The translations under genes were made by a program, and so were the position numbers. 64,000 nt of DNA, from contig WJXW01000006.1 in the NCBI GenBank assembly GCA_015832175.1, positions 2,542,001-2,606,000 of the forward strand, in the 5' to 3' direction. Positions within the stretch are counted from its first letter, which is position 1, and every line of letters starts with the position of its first letter. Below are positions 1 to 9,955 of the stretch, piece by piece. The DNA is from Paraphaeosphaeria minitans (lineage: Eukaryota > Ascomycota > Dothideomycetes > Pleosporales > Didymosphaeriaceae). The notes beneath the pieces were generated by a model, which did not search any database, was not told the origin of the DNA, and saw nothing but the letters and a program-made list of their open reading frames with translations.

Positions 1-263
1 TGCGCGATGAAGTCGTCTGATGCCTTGGAGAGCGGGGAACGCGTCTTGAAGACATCGCGGGGGATAGGGAGGTGGCCCTTGACGGCAGGGGGAATGTCGA
101 AAGTTGGCTGGGCCGGCTTGGGCACTTCGATGTAGTTGGGGGACTCGGGGCCGAGGGCGAGCGTGGGCGCGGTCGAGGAGAAGGAGCGGATGGCCAGGCT
201 GGCATTGATGAAGGGCGCCTCTCGGGTCGCCCAAGGGAAGCGCACTGGTATTCGCGGCGGCAT
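1..263 (-). CDS. Mitochondrial protein, partial; possibly mitoribosomal large-subunit mL58/MRPL20-like
   Basis: An open minus-strand frame runs from ATG at 263 off the left edge (87 codons plus 2 nt, no stop). The N-terminus is arginine-rich, lacks acidic residues and contains RSFSST, a good match to a mitochondrial presequence with an R-x-F cleavage site. It is followed by ALGPESPNYIEVP and a Pro-rich LPIPRDVF segment. That combination reminds me of fungal mitoribosomal L20 (mL58) proteins, but this is from memory and only the N-terminal third is visible. The gene is divergent from the NOG2 gene, 205 bp away, so both probably share a promoter region. The coding nature is well supported by codon use and the targeting peptide; the family assignment is tentative. 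Confidence 0.6.
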   Translation of the reverse strand, partial: MPPRIPVRFPWATREAPFINASLAIRSFSSTAPTLALGPESPNYIEVPKPAQPTFDIPPAVKGHLPIPRDVFKTRSPLSKASDDFIA

Positions 264-468
264 GGCGATGGATGGAGCGGTTCTGCTGTTGCTCGTATGC
301 TCTCGCCGTGCATCCAAAAAGTGCAGGCGCGCCAAGAGCCGAGGTGGTCCGGGCGCTAGAAAAGTTCGGCCCAAAATTCAGACGAGCGCCGCGCTGCAGA
401 CGTCCGACCAGCCTCTGCGAACTTTTTTCCTTTGGCCCAAACACTTTGTTCTTCCCATATATCCAGCC
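264..468. promoter_or_regulatory. Bidirectional intergenic promoter region
   Basis: This 205-bp gap separates two divergent start codons, the mitochondrial protein on minus and NOG2 on plus. The NOG2-proximal part is pyrimidine-rich, as in many fungal core promoters. No TATA box is evident. The promoter role is inferred from gene arrangement only. Confidence 0.4.
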
Positions 469-2603
469 ATGGGTACCGCCAAGAAGGAAAAGAACCGCAA
501 GGAGCGGGAGGGAAAGACCGGCGATGGCATGGGCAATGTGCGCACCTTCTTCCTCCTCCCTCGCGCCTTTCCACTGACATCTCGCAGGTCAAAGTGAAGG
601 GCGAAAACTTCTACCGCACCGGCAAGAAGGTCAAGGTGCTGAAGCGCCTCACAGACGGAAAGGCCCAGCGCAACGCAAAGGGAGACATCACCAAGGCCGC
701 CTCGTACCAGAACCGCGAGGCGCCCGTCGCCCGTGTAGAGCCCAATCGCAAGTGGTTCAACAACACGCGTGTCATCTCTCAGGATGCCCTCGACTCGTTC
801 CGCTCCGCGGTGCACGCGCAGGCGTCGGACCCGACGTCGTACCTGCTCAAGCAGAACAAGCTCCCCATGTCTCTCATCAACGACGTGAAGAGCATCAACG
901 GAGTCAAGGTCCATGCCGCCAAGATTGCTGTCGAAAGCCAGCCCTTCTCAGACACCTTTGGCGCAAAGGCGCAAAGGAAGCGCCCAAAGCTCGACTTTGA
1001 CTCCTTCGAGGGGCTTGCTGGGAGAACTGGGGACATGCACGACACCTACTTGGACCGCTTAGAACAGGCCAAGCTGCTGTCGGGGACCACTGGACAAGAA
1101 GAGGAGAACACTGGCGAACTCACCACGTCGCGAGAAGCCATCTTTGGCAAGGGTACCTCGAAGCGCATCTGGAACGAGCTCTACAAGGTCATCGATTCGT
1201 CCGATGTCATTCTGCATGTCATTGACGCCAGGGACCCCGTCGGCACAAGATGTAGATCGGTGGAGAAGTATCTACGGGAGGAAGCACCACACAAGCATTT
1301 AGTTTTCGTCCTGAACAAGGTCGATCTCGTCCCAAGCAAAGTCGCTGTAAGTTCAATATCTTCCACTCTTTTCTCTTCAAACCCATCGATCAAGTCAAGT
1401 GTCTATCCCTACCCATGGACTGGCGCTGTTACATCAATGGGAGATGAAAAACGACTCGCTCCCCCGCGGCCGTTATGGTTGCGGGTAGACGTGCTGCCGT
1501 CTTGGTGGCATGTCGCTAGAGTCCGCGTGTCCCGTTTGAGTTGAGGACTGCCTCTGCTTTGCTTCGGCTTCGCAGCTAGATGGCGGTTTTCTTAGTAACG
1601 TTTCACACATCTCTTCGATGAAAGATCAATTCGCTTTGATACATGGAGCTCGACTAACGTGCTCCAGGCTGCCTGGGTCCGCCATCTCTCCAAAGAGTTC
1701 CCAACTCTCGCTTTCCACGCTTCTATCAACAACTCTTTCGGCAAGGGTTCTTTGATCTCTCTGCTCCGCCAATTCAGCCAGCTGCACTCGGATCGCAAAC
1801 AGATCTCCGTCGGTCTCATCGGCTACCCCAATGTCGGCAAGTCTTCCATCGTTAACACATTGCGCAACAAGCCGGTGTGCACAGTCGCACCTATCGCAGG
1901 AGAAACGAAGGTATGGCAGTACATCACACTCATGAAGCGTATCTACCTCATCGACTGTCCTGGTATCGTTCCTCCGAACCAGCAGGATACCGACGAAGAG
2001 CTCCTTCTACGTGGCAGTGTACGAGTTGAGAACGTCGAGTGGCCTGCACAATATGTGGAAGCCGTATTGCGACGCGTACAGCCCAAGCATCTGCAGAAGA
2101 CCTACGAAGTCACTGGATACTCAGACTCCACAAGCTTTCTCGAGTTACTATGTAGGAGGATGGGTCGGTTGCTCAAGGGTGGCGAGCCAGATCTTGATGC
2201 TGTCGCGCGAATAGTCTTGAACGACTGGATAAGAGGCAAAATCCCCTGGTTCACCCCGCCGCCGGTGCCAGAGGGCGAAAGCGGCGGCGCGGTAAAAGGC
2301 ATCGACGGAAGAGAAGGCAAGCTAGGTGAGATGAGGAAGCGGAAGCGTGACGACGAGAGCGAACCCGCTCTGAGCGTTGCGGCTACCACTGATGCGGCGG
2401 ACAAGGACGACAACGAAGACGACGATGAGTTCGGAGGCTTTAGTGATGATGACGAAGCAGCGGAAGAGGGCGCAGACGACGATGCCGACGACGTACAAAC
2501 CTTTGTTGCAGAAGGCGATGCCAGCGACGAGGACGTCGAGGAGGAGGTCGCTGCAATATCGGCAGCACTGTCGAAGGCGAAAAAGCGGCAACGGAAAGAA
2601 TAG
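469..2603 (+). CDS. NOG2: Nucleolar GTP-binding protein 2 (NOG2/NUG2), 60S ribosome export factor
   Basis: Join 469..537, 588..1346, 1668..2603; 587 aa. Introns are 50 bp (538..587) and an unusually long 321 bp (1347..1667, CTAAC branch site); all junctions are GT-AG and frames match. The order of GTPase motifs is circularly permuted, as in the YlqF/NOG2 class: G4 NKVD lies near residue 268, before G1 GYPNVGKS near 328-335 and G3 DCPG near 372. The N-terminal KVKGENFYR segment and basic KKEKNRKEREGK start are typical of NOG2. The C-terminus (about 480-587) is an Asp/Glu-rich acidic tail ending in a Lys/Arg-rich stretch, as in nucleolar proteins. NOG2 binds pre-60S particles in the nucleolus and nucleoplasm and is released before export. 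Length fits fungal homologues. Start chosen because MGTAKKEKN matches the family N-terminus. Confidence 0.95.
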
Positions 2604-5600
2604 TCACGTTACGGCCATAGTCACGACCTCAAGTAATGATACCCACGACATGCACTGCGCATGTTCCACACATCTTTTATCATCCTTCATCTATCGTATC
2701 ATGTCTGTGCAATTCACCGAAGCTCTACCACCCAATGCTGTGATATAAGGCGCTACCACCTGGCTCTCCCGCCCTCGTCACTCCTCCCTCTCCGCCTAAC
2801 CCAGCAACGCTCCCGGGACCAGGATTCTTGCAGTCACCACCCGCACCTCGCAATCTGTCGCGCCTAAACCTGGAAACACCAGTGAGGCCCGTACCAAGCC
2901 ACTGATTGGACCTTCAGCATCCTGGCTTTCACACTGGCAGGCGAATATTTGTTACTTATCGAGCAGGTATATCACGTACCCGTAGGTAAGCATTAGCTTC
3001 GGGACGCGCAGTTTCATGTCAATTGAGCGCAAGTGAGAGTCTTTGGTAGCGAGGCGGAGGAAAAGGTCCCGAGGGAGAAGTGGAGATTGCCAATTCCGGG
3101 GGAATGAGACGTTTGATATTGGGGATTGGGTCGCGTCGAAGCCGGATGTGTGACTGGAGTGAGGGTCTGCCTGGCGCGGAGGAACCCGGAGGCCAGGCTC
3201 AGGGAGGCAAGTGTGGACTTGTAGGTACGCCGGAGGGAGAGACGACGCGGGAAGTCAATCCTATTATAGGTACTACCTAAGATGTAATTCAACCCATGCT
3301 AGTAGCTACAGCGTAGAATAGAAGTATTGTCTGTTGCAAGCTCAACTGAGAAAGTATCTCCGATGCTTAATATTGAATGTATTGGCAGTGACGTTAAGGC
3401 AGTGACGTTAAGGCAGTTGCTAGGTATCCCATCTGCTAACTTCTCTACAGATAGGCACACAGGAGGACTACCTAAGCCCCCTCTTAAGTGCGGCGACACA
3501 CCACATCAAAAGCGTCGAAATGCCCCAGTGTGCTTGATGCGACTCTACAGACCCCCGCTCTTTGGCTCCCAATTTGATATCTTCCTCGAGACAAAGAATG
3601 GCTTTCAACTGTACGACTTACGTTTCCGCCCTTCGTCCTCGGCCAGGAACTTCTCGGGTAGCTTGATGTTTCCCACCACGATCACATGACGCTCTTGCGT
3701 TACAGCGCTCTTAATAGTTACCGTAGGTAGTTCCAAAGAATACCGAGTAAAGAAATCAAGTATGCGACTCTTGCCCGTACTCTCACAACATTTCAGGAAA
3801 TCATCCACGCTAGGTAGGTATCAGACCTCCATTTCAGGGAACACACGGGCGCGTCGTTGAATGCCAAATCCCGCTCCACCTCAGTGCTCCACAATGCAGT
3901 CCCCGAAGATGTCCGACTCGCGGCGCGCTTCCCGGGTCCATGATATACTCTGCGTTCCTTCTGGGTATTGGGGCTTCGTTGCTTGGCCTCCTCCACCTGC
4001 CACTGATATTCCCAACATCTCCCGTGCGACAAACGGACGCACCTCGGTCTCGGCGCGCTGTGCGGCGGCTGATCGTGGGCGTTCTCGTCCCGGATCCCCA
4101 GCAGGCGCTCCAGTCTCGCATGCACGGCTGAACTGCCTATATAATGTTGTAGCACATGCGGTGCGCTTCCAGGGTATGTTGCGTAAACTGTGTGGGCACG
4201 AGGGAAGTGGCTTTTAGACGTTCGTGTTGCTCTAGGTCGTACATGTACGGTATACCTAGCCGACTCAGCTGGGGTCCTCGAGGTTTCCTTTCTTTTCTTT
4301 ACTCTACCTACCTATACTAGGTAGCGGATTTGTGATAGAGCGAAACGCAGCGCATCCGGGATCTTGTTCAGGAAATAGCGCTCCATTTTTCAATGGTTGT
4401 TTCCTACAGATATAGTCTATCCTGAATTAAGAATCTAAGAAGTCTCACACCGGAAGACGACATAGAGCCTGCGCACGTAAGCTGCGGGGACGATGGGTAG
4501 TACCATTATGTTATCCCGAAAGAAACGCCCCAAATATCTGGCCATATGCGATGTGGAACATGTTCTGGCTATAGTACAATTCCGCGGCTTCGCCGGCTAG
4601 GTATCTGCTTACCCACGTACCGTTTACCCAAAATGGTTCGTTCGTGCAGGAGTTCCCATTCATCCAGGCGGCGGGGATACTCTAGCTCCATGCAATTCTT
4701 ATTGAACTTCTTATTCTATGTCAGCCCATCACCCCTTCTTCCGCTGCTGAAGTAATCCGTGCATACTGCGTATCGTATGCTCATCTTTCTTCCAAGCCGC
4801 ACGCTTCTCCTCTAGCACGTGGGTCCACTTGCTCCTACATTCCAACGATCTAATTTTAGCTTGAACTTCGAATCTTCTACTTTGACTTGCAAAAGCTCCG
4901 CTCGACGCTGCAGATAGGAAATACTATCTTTCAGGTAGAACCATCTAGGCTCTCTGTGTGTATCGTCATTGGAACATGGTTCGCAGAGGTAAACGCCGGC
5001 GACAAGGGTTTCGAGGCCGGTTTCGATGCCATGCTTCGATTTGCCATGAAAGTCAAAACCTGCAGTGCGGGAGCTGCTTGGATTGGTGCAGCCCAGGAAA
5101 CTGTGCAATACCGATGCGGGCGCTCAACCATGCGCCCTTGATGTAAGCAGGCTATCAACCTCTCGCACTAAGCAAGAAAATTTTGGATGTTTAAAACGTC
5201 AAGGTACCAGCGGAGAAGGCAGGCATGGAATTCGATCATTCGTCTTGCTGTCACCACATCCGGCAGCTTCTCAAGCAGGTCCTGTTATAAATGACTCTGC
5301 AATGAATTATGCATCAAGTTTCAAAACATGCACAATTCCTATGTGAATAACTGTGGCACTGATGACGTCCCAAGCTAGACTTTCGATGCAGGTAGCAAGA
5401 TCTTCGAACTTGACCTGAGCGGAGTCTACGTCCTGCAGCACTTTGGTAGGCGATAGGATTAGAGCAAGATGGTCATGACTTGGATTCTCTTGTAAACTAG
5501 GTATCAAGCTGTCAGTGCGTAGTTTGGGTTTGATTTGCCAGCGTTCGGAATAGACACAAAATCACCCACGTATGCCGGAACTGAGATGTGAGCTCGCTTG

Positions 5601-6011
5601 AGCATTTTCTTGTTGTCGCCAACATGAGTGTGGCTATTCGTAGCTTTGAAGTCCTGTTATCAATGTTCGATAGAGGCACGTGAGCAGGCGTCTAGTCCGC
5701 CTTAGGTTCATTAGGTACCTAGGTAGGTGGTAGTGTAGATGCCCCGCATTTTTAGCCCCAACCAACGCAGTACCGGTACCTATCCATCTACCGTACTTGG
5801 CGCTTAACGCGCTGTGATCTTTCAAATCCATCAGTGCGACGAAAGCGGGGGCGCACGTCTCGCTCGCATTGTCCTACTGGGATCATGAGACGATGACTCT
5901 GGTCCAGATTGTCTTTGGGGTTATTCGAGGGAGGCTGCTTCTGATTGTTCCATTCACCTTCATCTTCACCTTCACCTTCATCGACAGTTGATAGTCTGCC
6001 TGCCACCCAAC
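2604..6011. other. Intergenic, no convincing gene
   Basis: This 3.4-kb stretch of mixed composition holds the NOG2 3' flank and GNAT 5' flank. The longest protein-like piece is a minus-strand 67-codon frame at 3605..3808, whose C-terminal end runs into a GTAAGT donor-like site, but no matching exon was found and I do not recognise it. Several TAGGTA/CCTAGG low-complexity motifs (for example 4308-4325 and 5713-5728) are present. A pyrimidine-rich tract of repeated TTCACC/TTCATC lies at about 5950-5987, just upstream of the GNAT start. Confidence 0.5.
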
Positions 6012-6771
6012 ATGCCTATCATCGTATCCGTCATCACGGACGAGGCCGACTTCGATGACATCTCGCCCATGGTTCTCGACGCATGGCAGCAGCCCTACAA
6101 TCCACAGCTCAAGCATTTCCGGCCCGCCCTGCCCACCCGCGCTGAAGCCATCGCATGGAGCAAAGAGCGCTCCATAAAACGTCTTCGGGAGCAAGACCCG
6201 GCATTGTTCATGCTGAAAGCCGTCGATAGCGACACCAATGTCATCGTTGGGTTCGCACAGTGGTACTTGAACGACAAGCCAGATCCCTATGGCGAACGCA
6301 CATTGGCGACGTGGCATCCCGAAGGCTCGGAAGAGCGTGAATTTGCCGAACGTTTCATCAACGGCCTGTGGGACTTCATTGGGAAACGAGTGACGAGGCC
6401 GCATATGGGTGAGCTAAAGCCGCCGGCGTGATGGGCATCGTGTTGACGCCCGCGCAGACCTTCATTCCATCACGGTGCATACCGAACACCGGTGTCGAGG
6501 TGTTGGGCGGCTACTTATTCGTTGGGGACTTGACAAGGCCGACGAGCTGGTCGTTGAGACGGCGATAAGTTCGCTCATAACCGCCCGCGGGGCCTATGAG
6601 AAATGTGGACTGGGCTGCATCCAGATGATTCCTGCGGACCCGTCTCTGAATGTGCCGTATCCGAGTGATAAATGGAAGGATTTAGAATCTGACAACCTGA
6701 ATGGGTGGTTGATGTGGCGGCCGGTTGGGCACGACTACGTTGCCGGTGTAGACAAAGCACCGTGGGTGTAA
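6012..6771 (+). CDS. GNAT-family N-acetyltransferase
   Basis: Join 6012..6408, 6458..6771; 236 aa. The 49-bp intron has GTGAGC donor and GCAG acceptor and restores the frame. The second exon contains VHTEHRCRGVGRLLIRWG (near residues 139-156), the acetyl-CoA-binding motif A (R/Q-x-x-G-x-G/A) of GNAT enzymes, followed by DELVVE and AYEKCGLG, the usual beta5-alpha4 end of the fold. The N-terminal half (FDDISPMVLDAWQQPYNPQ, WYLNDKP) resembles fungal GNATs of unknown substrate. Probably a cytosolic small-molecule or protein acetyltransferase; the substrate cannot be inferred. Start chosen at MPIIVSV in the context CCAACATGCC after a pyrimidine-rich leader; the frame is open a few codons further upstream without another ATG. 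Confidence 0.85.
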
Positions 6772-7115
6772 CTCTTCCACCAATACGCGACGCGACGATG
6801 ATTTACGAATGCCGTCCACGTTTTGGGCATACTCTCTAGGGCAGCGCCGTCGATAGCAAGGTTTACGCCGGCACTTTTCTTTTCACAAGAGATACCTTTT
6901 TCTTTTGGAAGCGAAGAAGAAGCTGTTACGAATGGAGATAAATCCACAGCTATGCTGCTCGCGTTGAACCATCCAAGCCACGTACCTTCAAATTAGGAGT
7001 CGTTATTTCCTCGATTGAATTACCTGGCGTATCGATCGCAAGGCGATATCCTCTACTTATAGTTTCGTTTTCGCTGATTGCGTTGCGCACCGTATCATCA
7101 CCACGAGCGACGATC
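6772..7115. other. Intergenic, nothing recognised
   Basis: 344 bp between the GNAT gene and the next predicted gene. No coding signal or repeat was recognised. Confidence 0.4.
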
Positions 7116-7857
7116 ATGTGCCTCCACATCATCCGAGCCTTCCCCATACGCCGACTTAGCGAGGCACCTCATGCGCGCATCCTTTCATGTCCCAGCAATC
7201 GGCTAGGATGGTAATTATCGATGTCGAACGAAAGACAAAACACACTGGCTAAGTCGACGCAGGGAATGGACGATCGAGCACAAAGAAGATTGGCAGGACT
7301 TCGTCGCACAGCTCCCACCCCCGGACAAGGGATGGAAGGCTCTTCGCTACAACATCCGCATTCTGGATAGCCAGGTTCCGCCATGGCGCGCATTAGTCAT
7401 ACAAACCGATTCCCCGGGAAGCGTGTTCAAAATCAAGTGGTGGTGGCCTCAGGAGGCCGTGGCAGATATGAAGCAGCTGCTCGTTGACAATGAACAACTG
7501 CAGCTGGAGTTCACCCCATACAAATGGTATTGGTCATATCTTCCCAAAGTTGTCCTGACGCTGGGACCCATAGATGATCGGTCCCCCTTGCCTGGGCAGC
7601 CAATTTACTCGCATGAGACAGACCAGTTGGTTGGGAAAGATTGTAAAGTTAAAGAAGGACAGGTTCTCACACGAAGCAGTGTGGAGCATCTGGAGACCTC
7701 TTCTGTTTGGCACATGATGGAGAGACCTGATAATCACTTTGACAGTATGCGTAGCACTTTGGCTATCCGGGGCTCATTGGATGACGATGCGACGCTTGCC
7801 GGGGAAGACTTACCTCCAGCGCAGACTGTTCCCGAAAACCCTGTCGCACAATCTTGA
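7116..7857 (+). CDS. Hypothetical protein, Trp-rich, two exons
   Basis: Join 7116..7210, 7263..7857; 229 aa. Exon 2 is clearly protein-like (EDWQDFVAQLPPPDKGW, KIKWWWPQEAVADMKQLL). Its frame is closed upstream by a TAG at 7204, so a 5' exon is needed. A 52-bp intron (donor GGTAATT, branch GGCTAAG, acceptor GCAG at 7261-7262) joins it in frame to an ATG at 7116, giving an arginine-containing, acid-poor N-terminus. The donor is weak, so the start is uncertain, while exon 2 is solid. No catalytic motif, signal peptide or membrane segment is obvious, and I do not recognise the family. It lies between the GNAT and the convergent phytoene desaturase, 235 bp from the latter's stop. Confidence 0.5.
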
Positions 7858-8092
7858 AGGGAGCCTCTTATGACTGCAACAATCGGGCTCACCTCAGCAA
7901 CTGGAGCGTCAGATCGTCAAAAGCGTGGCTGTAAAGTTGCGACTGATCAGCTTGTGTCTGGAGCTCGCGTTGAGGGTCGGCTACAGACGCAGGACTACTG
8001 GGAGTTATTATCGCAGTTCTAAGACAGCAGGAAACAATACGTTGGTGTATATTAGATCCTTTATATTATTGATGCGGCGATGGAAGCGATTG

Positions 8093-9955
8093 TTACCAGT
8101 CGCCCCCAAATCTTGCTTGTCTCCAATCCCAGCCTCCTGTCAACGAGCCAAATGCCGATGCAAGCGACACAAGAACGAGGATCAATGCCCAATGAAGCCA
8201 GTTCAATAACGGCATCCACTGCACCCGATCTAATAGACCATTGCCCGTCTTTGCGACAACAGGGCCATTCGCGATCCACGGTACCTTAGTGCGAGGCACC
8301 TGGTTCAGAATTTGCTCGCTCACGATCTTCGCTCCGGCTAGAACAATGGGTACTCCGGTTCCTGGGTGGGTACTAGCGCCTACAAAGCTCAAATTGTGAA
8401 TGGTCGGGTGGCTTGTCTTTGGTCTGAAGCAGAGAACGTTGAAGAATGAATGGCTGAGACCGAGAATGGCCCCGCGATCGAGGTTGAAAGCTTCTTTCCA
8501 GGACGGCGGAGTGTTGACAGATTCATGAAGGATGTGAGGGCCGAGCGATATCTTGAGGCGTGTTTCAATCGTTTTGAGAATGGTTTTCCGCGCTATCGCG
8601 ACCATGGCATCCCAGTCTTGCGTTGCGCCATCTGACCCCGCCATGCCTTTGTGTGACTCAGATGATGATTGCAAGAGATGACCAACAGGCACCAGAACGA
8701 CCACCGCATCGCAGCCTTTGGGCGCAGCCGTGGGATCAACTCGAGAAGGCACGTTGACGTAGAAGCTTGGTCGTTCGGGTATCAGATGTTTCCTGAAAAT
8801 GCTGTCGAAGCTTTCCTTGTAGTCCTCTGCTAAGAAAATATTGTGTGCCGATAGCTCAGGAAACTGCTTGTCAAGTGCCCAGTAGAAGGATATACTTGAA
8901 CAGGATGCTTTGCGTTTCGCCAAGGAAGTAGCATAGCTTGTTGGTGGGAGAAGGTTGTTGTACGAATATATCAGGTCGGCATTGCAAATGACTTTGTCGG
9001 CTTCGATGACCTCGCCGTTATCCAAGACAACACCCCTAGCTGTGGGGCCTGCAGGGCCGACGGGACCTGAAGGGCGTTCTTTAATCTGTACGTGTGATAC
9101 TGAGGTGTTCAGTCGGTACTTCACGCCTTCCCGTTCGCCCACTTTGACAAGAGCATCAACAACCTAGATCGTCAGTAAATGGTTTCGGTGTACTGCACGA
9201 TATCCGCACCTTGTGGAAGCCACCGATGGGGTACCAAATGCCTTCTGCTAGCTCCGTGTACTGCAGCAAAGAATATGTCCCCGGTGCATCAAAGGGACTC
9301 ATGCCCATGTACATGCTTGCAAAAGTGAAAACTCTCCTGAGCCTCTCAGTCCAGAAATACTTGCTCGCCCGTCCGTAAATGCTTTCAAACGGATGTAACG
9401 CAAGCAGATGCCTCAGAAAGCTCGGACGCATCATGCTGAAGATCGAGAAGAAGTTCTTGCGAAGGACATGCGTGACTGATAGTTCATAGTGTCGATGTGA
9501 CTCTTGTACGAACGACATGTACCGCTCAAAGCCGTCTTTGCCTTCAAAGCGTTCTATCTCTTCCTTCATGGTGGCAAGATCGGTAGACATCTTGAAGGCA
9601 GTCCCATCATGGAAATGGATGTTGTAGTTGGGCTCACACTTGACGAGTTGCACTCCCTCTTCTTCCATTGTGGTTCCCAGGTCATGGAACGTCTCATGAA
9701 ACAGATGTGGTAGTAGTAGCAAGCTGGGGCCCTGGTCGAATCTCTGGCCGTACGTCAGCATGGGTCGAACGGTAGCTTGAACTGCCAACGAACATAGCCG
9801 CTCTCCCTGATAAGGCTGCACCTCCCCCCTGTGAAGTCGTTCTTCTCAACCACGGTAACTTTCCATCCCGCGGCGGCGAGGCGAGCTGCGGTGGCGACTC
9901 CGCCAACGCCAGCACCAATGATGACCGCCCTGCGATGGCTCTTTATCCTGGCCAT
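8093..9955 (-). CDS. carB: Phytoene desaturase (carotenoid biosynthesis, AL-1/CarB family)
   Basis: Minus-strand join 9955..9794, 9743..9210, 9163..8093; 588 aa, close to Neurospora AL-1. Introns are 50 and 46 bp with CTGAC branch sites. An FAD dinucleotide-binding motif AVIIGAGVGGVATAARLAA lies near residues 10-28, followed by NDFTGGRCSLI, RFDQGPSLLLLP and CEPNYNIHFHDGTAFKMS blocks highly characteristic of fungal CrtI-type desaturases. The C-terminal flavoprotein signature HPGTGVPIVLAGAK is intact, and a hydrophobic segment near the C-terminus probably anchors it to a membrane. It desaturates phytoene towards lycopene and beyond. Start is set at MARIKSH; an in-frame ATG 20 codons upstream (10015) is possible. 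The usual partners (phytoene synthase/lycopene cyclase, opsin, carotenoid oxygenase) are not visible in the window. Confidence 0.95.

Noticed and set aside
136..597. Plus-strand frame running from 136 through the NOG2 start
   Set aside because: Its upstream part is antisense to the mitochondrial protein; the true NOG2 start is at 469 followed by a 50-bp intron.
3605..3808. Minus-strand 67-codon frame with protein-like sequence
   Set aside because: A donor-like site follows it, but no partner exon or domain was found; insufficient to call a gene.
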